From Toxorhynchites rutilus septentrionalis (Eukaryota > Arthropoda > Insecta > Diptera > Culicidae): a stretch of 64,000 bases of DNA. The notes beneath the pieces were generated by a model. That model saw nothing but the letters and a program-made list of their open reading frames with translations. It made no database searches and was not told the DNA's origin. Where the stretch lies: positions 166,619,649 to 166,683,648 of the forward strand of contig NC_073745.1 in assembly GCF_029784135.1 (NCBI RefSeq), given 5' to 3'. The translations under genes were made by a program, and so were the position numbers. This document shows, in pieces, positions 58,408 through 64,000 of this stretch (positions are counted from its first letter, which is position 1; each line of letters opens with the position of its first letter).

Positions 58408-58724
58408 TGTTTGATATTGCATTTTTTATACGATAATGTATTCAGAAATACTTTTCCGTGCATGCTATAAGTATGGAACACCTTCAATCCAATGTACTGA
58501 AATTACACAAGCTTGAATATTATGAATTATTTTGAATTCTACTGTTTCCTCTGTCTATTGGTATCGCATTATATAAAAGCCCGAAGTGGATAAATAAAAC
58601 TCTCTCTTATCATACAACTCTACATCTGTGTACATCATTTATTGGAAGAAGTCAGTGATTTCGAAAAGTTCGCCTCGCTCGCTCTCGGAGGATAGAGAAA
58701 AGAAGTATATCTAAGTCTTCAACA
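58408..58724 (+). repeat. BEL right LTR
   Basis: 317 bases, TGTTTGATATTGC to AGTCTTCAACA. Preceded by a purine-rich AACAGGGGCC stretch, the likely polypurine tract, though pyrimidine-interrupted. Confidence 0.93.
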
Positions 58725-58729
58725 CCTCT

Positions 58730-58949
58730 TCTTTCATTAAACAGATGAACAAATCGTGGCAGTTAGGTATAACTATTGAAACCGACAAGGAATTTTAATA
58801 TTTTGAATAAACATTTCCTGAATTTTCGATACCTTCGTCTCTCAGCTGCGTGTAGCAAGATTCTAACGTCACAAAGTAAGGCAACACCGCATTCTGCAGA
58901 AGGATAATCTGGTTCGACCAAAAACGTAACGTAAACGTAATGAACAAAG
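58730..58949. other. Anoctamin intron (inferred)
   Basis: No recognised feature. Confidence 0.35.
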
Positions 58950-59348
58950 TCAGGCCATCTACACATTAGGTAACCGCAACCCGATTTGTGTTGGCGATGT
59001 CAATCGGATCTCCAACTCAGCTTTACACATTGAGGCAACTCAAACGTATTGAATTCGTTAAGTTTTCATCTGTGAACAGCATAATCGTTGGAAGAGATGT
59101 CATATTTTCAAATATCAAAAGAAATCATATGAAGAGCGAATTATTTAAACCCGAAGCGAATTATTTTACTCTAGCGAAAAGAGGGAAACAACAGTACATA
59201 ATTTTTGCAAACGACATTAAATTGAAGATAAGTGCTACATTTTTAAGATACAATGAAATCAAAACTAGCAGCTTCATAATCAGGGCCCTAAATCTTCGAA
59301 GGTGAAAAATGAAGACCGACTCTACTCTCAGTAGCTTCGCTTCGACTA

Positions 59349-60898
59349 CACTCTGTCCAACTTCTATAAGACCAGGTGATGATCTTGCTGCTTTGTGCCA
59401 CTATGAATAAACAATGCTTCAACTTATATTCCAGTGTGTAGGCATTGGTGACTACCATATATTACATGATTTTCATATGTGTATGTGCAAGCGCTGAGCG
59501 TAAATGAATGGTTTTTGTATTTTTCAAGTGTCAACTTCCTATAAGACCAGTTAGATCTTCCGTTGTTTTAGATGTTTTGATCAATAAATCTGGAAAACGT
59601 CGAAGGGAAAAGTTCTCATGGAGAGAAAAGAAAGACAAATCGATGCATTCCACCACGAAAATGTTGGTATCAGAGAAATTTCTCGTCGGATTGGGCGATC
59701 CCATCAAGTAGTGCTCAATTATTTGACGAATCCTCAAGGATACGGTAAGAAGGAGAAAGAGCTCCACGTAAATCGAAGCTCTCTGACCGGGACAAGCGGG
59801 AAATAGCTAGAACAGCTTCGAATACCTCAAAATCGCTTATGTAAATAAAGCAATATTTCAATTTAAATGTTACTCGAGTGACAATTTGACAAAAGTTGTT
59901 AAAATATCCTCATATAAAGAGGGTTTAAAAGGTTCAAGCTCCTCATCTCACACCATCTCACATCGGAAGACGTCTGAGTTTTGCCAAAGCTCACTAGAAC
60001 CGATAGTGGGATGTGGTATGTTGTGACAAATAATGTTTCCAAAAGAATACATTTTGCTATATACCATAACGAAAAGTTCTTCAATGTATGGGTTATCTTC
60101 ACTGACAAAAAAAAGTTCAATTAGAATGGTCTTGATTGTTTCAACGGGTACTGACGTGATTAACGGAAGAAGGAAGAGTATTTTTCAACCAGGAATTTTA
60201 GTGGAGGCTCGTGCATGGATGCGGGATTCTGTGCAACCGGAAACCTCAAGACAGATTTCATATCATTCAAGGATTACATACATGTTCTGGAATCCTCTCT
60301 CCTACCGTTTTTTGCGTGGATATCGTCACAAAAGAATCACATTCCAGCAAAACAATTCAACTATTCATACCAGCAAGGAAGCTAAGCAATAGATTAAAGA
60401 CCGAAAATTTAAGGTTTGGGCTGGTCGGCTCACTCTCCAGATTTGAATACTGTTGAAAATCTTAGGGGGATCCTACGCAGAATCTACACTGAGGGAAAAC
60501 GGTACACCACGATTGAAGAGCAATTTCGGAAACATGGAAAAATATAGAGAAATTCGTTCAGCAGCATTTGGTAAATAGTATTCCAACGCGAATTTTACAT
60601 GTTATTAGATTAAATGGCAAGGTTGCCATTTATTGACATGTAAATCAGCCGATCGTTTTGAATTGTTCATTGATAATCCTTATGAATTTTGAAATTGTCT
60701 TATAGAAACTGGACAGCTGAAATTATCATATTTAAGCACTATTGTGCTTAAACAAACAACTCTTTTGAAAAAAAATTGACGTTAAATATACTTTATTCTA
60801 AGCATTCAACAATGTATGAATGTATTTTGTTGAAATTCTAAGTGTTTGTGTTGCAATGAAAAATAATCAGGATGGTCTTATGGAAGTTGGGCAGAGTG
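59349..60898 (+). mobile_element. Tc1-like element, copy 2
   Basis: Ends CACTCTGTCCAACTTCTATA and TTGGGCAGAGTG with TA duplicated at 59347-59348 and 60899-60900. Inner TATAAGACCA sites near 59540 and 60700 give the IR/DR layout. Same family as 32460-33877, better-kept ends, opposite orientation. Confidence 0.85.
59618..60590 (+). pseudogene. Tc1-like transposase relic, copy 2
   Basis: Starts MERKERQIDAFHHENVGIRE with ISRRIGRSHQVVLNYL, the HTH DNA-binding motif. After 59806 the frame breaks repeatedly. Later pieces match FTD.KKF, the GWSAHSPDLNTVENL third catalytic region (about 60415-60465) and the C-terminus RIYTEGKRYTTIEE. Not functional. Confidence 0.75.
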
Positions 60899-61731
60899 TA
60901 GAACTGCTTCGGCAGTCGCCCACAACAAAAGGTGACTTCACTAGAAAATGAATTGACTAGCGTTGACTAGCGAGGATGACTGGTGAACTAGTCCAGTCAG
61001 TGGTTAATTCAACTGACTCGACTAATGAATACAAATCTGCCTCTTCATTCAACTGACTTCAATCCACACTTCCATTTCCCCCTGATACTAATTTTATACC
61101 CGCGTATGCAATCTTATTTTTACGTCCATATAAATAGGTACGAAAACTTGATTTCTGATGCATAAAAGAAGTTACCCCATCAATGGACAGTTTATTGCCT
61201 ACCCATCGTGAACTCAAACCAACGAACTTAGACATTTATCAAGTATTCTATAAAGGCCCTCGGGTTAGCATTAGTAAATAGCGAGCAAAATAGCGCACAC
61301 ACACTGCACGCTATTTTATACGTTTGAGTAATTTTCGTGTACGATACAAAAGAATCTAGCTCACCTGTACATAATGCATATAATGAAAACTTTACGTTAA
61401 GGGCTTTCGATTTGCCATGTTCACAAATAAAAATGATCCCATAATTCAACTGATTACAAAATGAAGACATGTTATCATATCTGGCATCCTTCTGCTGGGT
61501 TGTTTACATGTGGAATGAAACATCAAAACACGCGTGATCTGAAGCGATCAGTATGTCATAGCACGCGATGAGCTCCAATTCATCGCTCCGTATCGCATCG
61601 CACCGCATCGCGTTTACTATGTCCTCAGCCTAATGTGTATGCTCCCATTTGTTTATACGTGCTCTCGCCTTTTTTGCGATATTCTTTAAGTTGGTATCCA
61701 ACCTAGATTACCTAGTGTGTAGATGGCCTCA

Positions 61732-62396
61732 GAGTCACAGAATCGTTCGTTCCTTTGACGGAGAAACATTTGACAGCGCATGTGAAAAAAGGTTGCAAGT
61801 TTTTTTTTCATGTAAAATGCACTTAAAAATAAATTTCATTAACTCCGTTTAACTACGTATTAAAAAAAACGGAAAATTTTTCCACTTGCGTGCTAGTTTT
61901 GTTTAACTCCGTATTAAAAAAGACGGAAATTTTTTCCGCTTGCGTCCTAGTTTTGGACGAATGAACTGAACACACCCTAGTTGCGAAAAAAGTAATTACC
62001 ATTGCTGACAAGAGATGAACTTCTACTAATTCTGATATAAGAATAATTGAAAGAAAAAATGAAACATGTTCGTGACATGTTATATTTTTTAAAATGATGA
62101 ATGTAATACATAAAACATTTTTAGCAAATATATCATTAGTTTCTGTATATTCATTTTCAACGTTATTCGTTGACACATTCAATTTTGTACCATTTGAGTA
62201 ACTGACTGGTATGTGAACTACCTACCTTCCTGACTACTAATACAATCAAAGTTTAACACAACCAAAACTCGTGAATCTTCCCACCTTCTATTCTTCATCT
62301 CAGTGTTCATATACACAAGGGTAAAGTAGTAGGCGGAGTGTCAAGTAAAATCAAGTAATTTCACTACGTTATGCAAATACACTACGAATGAGACTC
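61732..62396. other. Intron with short direct repeat
   Basis: Two about 58-base direct repeats at 61848-61960 (TTTAACT.CGTATTAAAAAA..CGG; TTGCGT.CTAGTTTTG). No gene. Confidence 0.45.
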
Positions 62397-63720
62397 GGGG
62401 CCTGATTCTTGAATACACTTCGAATACACTTCACGGTGGAAACGGAATGAAACGTATCTGCGATAACAACGGTACGGTGTCGACATCGGGATACGAGATT
62501 AGTTTCTCACTGAACTTAGTGATAACCCAGCAAACATTAAATCGTATAATTTTGCACGTGCCAAGTCTTACAAGAAATCCGAATAAATCAGAATCGCATA
62601 TAATATCAATCAAAGTATGTATCGTGTATATTTTAAATCGCATAAAATGTAAAAACTCGATTTTATATACCATTATCAAATTAAGTCGCAATTCGGTATA
62701 ATAAACAACAATTTTATTATGTATATTGTCGTAAAATATATTTAATCCGCATCATATGCGTATATTACGCCGATGCAGTTTATGTGTCGTATAAGCGTAC
62801 AATTTAAATCGATTCAGTAATGTAGCAAATCGTGTTGCATGCTGAAGAAAATCATGAAACAGTAAATCATATTAGATCCTAATAAATAACATATTACATC
62901 ATATTGAAATGTCAATGAAATGCTGATGCACTCGAAAGTTTTAACCACTGTTGAATTAAATTTCAGATAGCTGCGCGAGATAGCTGGTGGATGATAATCC
63001 AGACGACCGGAGTTCGAACCCACATCGGAGCAGTTTCCACCAACATCAATCTATGTCATTTTAAACATTCATATTCCACTCCCAACATAAGTCAATCAAA
63101 CAATTATTATTTCTACGAACATAAATACTCATATATAAAAATGGCGATTCGAGAGGTTATAATAAACATTTCACGAAAATATTTTGCGCCATTTGTTTTT
63201 TTCTAATATATGAGTATTGCAAAAGTCGTATTTGGTGCTTTGACAACTCATGAATATATTCATATTAGATCGCAATTCAATTCCAACATAATCGCTATTA
63301 TAGCCGATCAAAGTTTCATATTCATCCAAACAAATTCGGTAAGCATTTGCCATGTATGTATAAAGCCTCCACTTTTGCATGCATATGCCAGTTAGGCGCA
63401 CTATATGCCAACCAAATTTTAGGGCATATGATGTTATATATACGCTTGTTATGCGATTTAATGTTTGCTGGGAAGTTCAAATTATCTTCAGATGAAATTT
63501 TTGTATGAGATTATTATATCACATGAAGTTTTCCACTCACATTGAATACCAGTTTGATACGAATAAGTTAATTTTCATTAATTATTTTTATTTGAAAAGT
63601 GCTCATTCTGCCTGAAAACTCATTATTATCTTCGACACTTCACTAACTCGTAAAACGTAGTTCAATGGCGTGCCGTTTATTTCGCTTCCACCGTGAAGTG
63701 TATTCGAGAATCAGGCCCCT
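62397..63720. mobile_element. GGCCTGATTCTCGAATACAC-tipped element
   Basis: Left end GGGGCCTGATTCTTGAATAC and, inverted at 63650-63720, the same tip continuing through TTCACGGTGGAA, GGCACGCCATTGAACTACG and TTTTACGAGTTA. A third tip of the same family begins at 63925. No transposase; target duplication unresolved. Confidence 0.7.
62527..63471. mobile_element. Nested MITE-like element (CCCAGCAAACATTAAATCG tips)
   Basis: CCCAGCAAACATTAAATCG at 62527 and its exact complement ending at 63471, with CATATG/GTATATTACG-type palindromic motifs near both ends. About 945 bases, lying inside the element at 62397-63720. It contains a tRNA-like GGAGTTCGAACCC patch (63008-63020). Confidence 0.65.
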
Positions 63721-63924
63721 TGTTTCTCGCAGTGGCTGCTCGTGTGTGCAATCGGAAATTCATAGTGAATAGTGATTTTATTTCAATCAGATTGAACCGT
63801 TCCGCATCCGTGTGGGAACGCATTTGCAGAATAAGGTGACAGTTGATCCGGAGAACGGTTGGAAGGTTAATTTGATGGTACATTTCGACGTATGATCTGG
63901 GGTACGGATTTCCCAAAGATTTCG

Positions 63925-64000
63925 GGCCTGATTCTCGAATACACTGCACGGTGGAAACGAAATAAACGGCACGCCATTGAACTACGTTTTACGAGTTAAT
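63925..64000. mobile_element. Left end of another GGCCTGATTCTCG-tipped element (runs off window)
   Basis: CGGGCCTGATTCTCGAATAC and the following 76 bases match the inverted right end at 63645-63720, so the inverted end is at least about 70 bases long in this family. Confidence 0.7.

Larger units (their letters stand above)
51555..58724 (+). mobile_element. BEL/Pao LTR retrotransposon, complete ends, coding broken
   Basis: Two LTRs of 316 and 317 bases bounded by TG...CA, with the 5-base target CCTCT duplicated at 51550-51554 and 58725-58729. By eye the LTRs differ at about seven positions, so the insertion is fairly young. A primer-binding site follows the left LTR. Gag, protease, reverse transcriptase, RNase H and integrase follow in BEL order. 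Several stops, frameshifts and an internal duplication prevent expression of a full polyprotein. Plus orientation, antisense to the anoctamin gene. Confidence 0.93.
58953..61728. mobile_element. MITE-like element (GGCCATCTACACA tips) hosting a Tc1
   Basis: Inverted ends GGCCATCTACACA(T/C)TAGGTAA with the 3-base duplication TCA at 58950-58952 and 61729-61731. Without the Tc1 at 59349-60898 it is about 1.2 kb. It includes a CGCATCGCACCGCATCGCG patch near 61590. No transposase. Three-base target suggests PIF/Harbinger. Confidence 0.7.

Noticed and set aside
59899..60456. Overlapping frames on both strands in the Tc1 copy as genes
   Set aside because: They are shadow readings of the decayed transposase.
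62985..63030. tRNA-like GTTCGAACCC patch as a tRNA gene
   Set aside because: No cloverleaf could be drawn by eye and the patch lies inside a MITE-like element.

Overview
The window looks like repeat-choked intronic DNA from a culicine mosquito, most likely Aedes. It is AT-rich and eukaryotic, with split exons that have canonical GT/AG borders. The transposon types fit mosquitoes: DD37E (ITmD37E-type) mariners, an I-clade LINE with RNase H, BEL/Pao elements and tRNA-derived SINEs. No prokaryotic features are present. Species assignment is inference from element types; nothing was searched.

The only host gene I can support is an anoctamin (TMEM16) gene on the minus strand. Six internal exons are visible, in transcript order 45894-46110, 45434-45758, 45301-45369, 31817-31977, 27328-27496 and 27031-27263. 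Their splice phases join without a frame break, and they encode the N-terminal dimerisation region through the first membrane segment. The gene starts beyond the right side of what I can see and continues beyond 27031 on the left, so most of the window is its introns.

Left part (1-27000): a minus-strand BEL gag with a PHD finger; a 7.9-kb element (2413-10351) carrying a 198/512-bp higher-order tandem array; decayed Tc1/mariner, RTE-like, Tc3-like and pogo pieces; and an I-clade LINE (about 15.4-22.7 kb) whose ORF2 is split by a 1297-bp DD37E mariner; then SINE and MITE debris.

Middle (27000-41000): anoctamin exons interleaved with a hAT-like element (28011-30772) that hosts a second DD37E mariner and a TTAA MITE; a Tc1 element; and two copies of a TAGAGATGGGC hAT-like palindromic element, one with another hAT-like element nested in it. 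Each insertion is dated by its own target duplication.

Right part (41000-64000): two nearly identical ~3.78-kb elements (41183-44963 and 47056-51392) of the same family as 2413-10351. They have asymmetric terminal inverted repeats, a 3' hairpin and T-rich insertion sites, as in Helentron/HINE (Helitron2) elements. Each carries a head-to-head pair of decayed histone H3 genes with recognisable histone 3' stem-loops. Then come the last anoctamin exons, a complete but broken BEL/Pao element (51555-58724) with 5-bp target duplications and an unusual internal duplication, and nested MITE/Tc1 elements to the end. The histone-bearing rolling-circle-like family is the most interesting system in the window.
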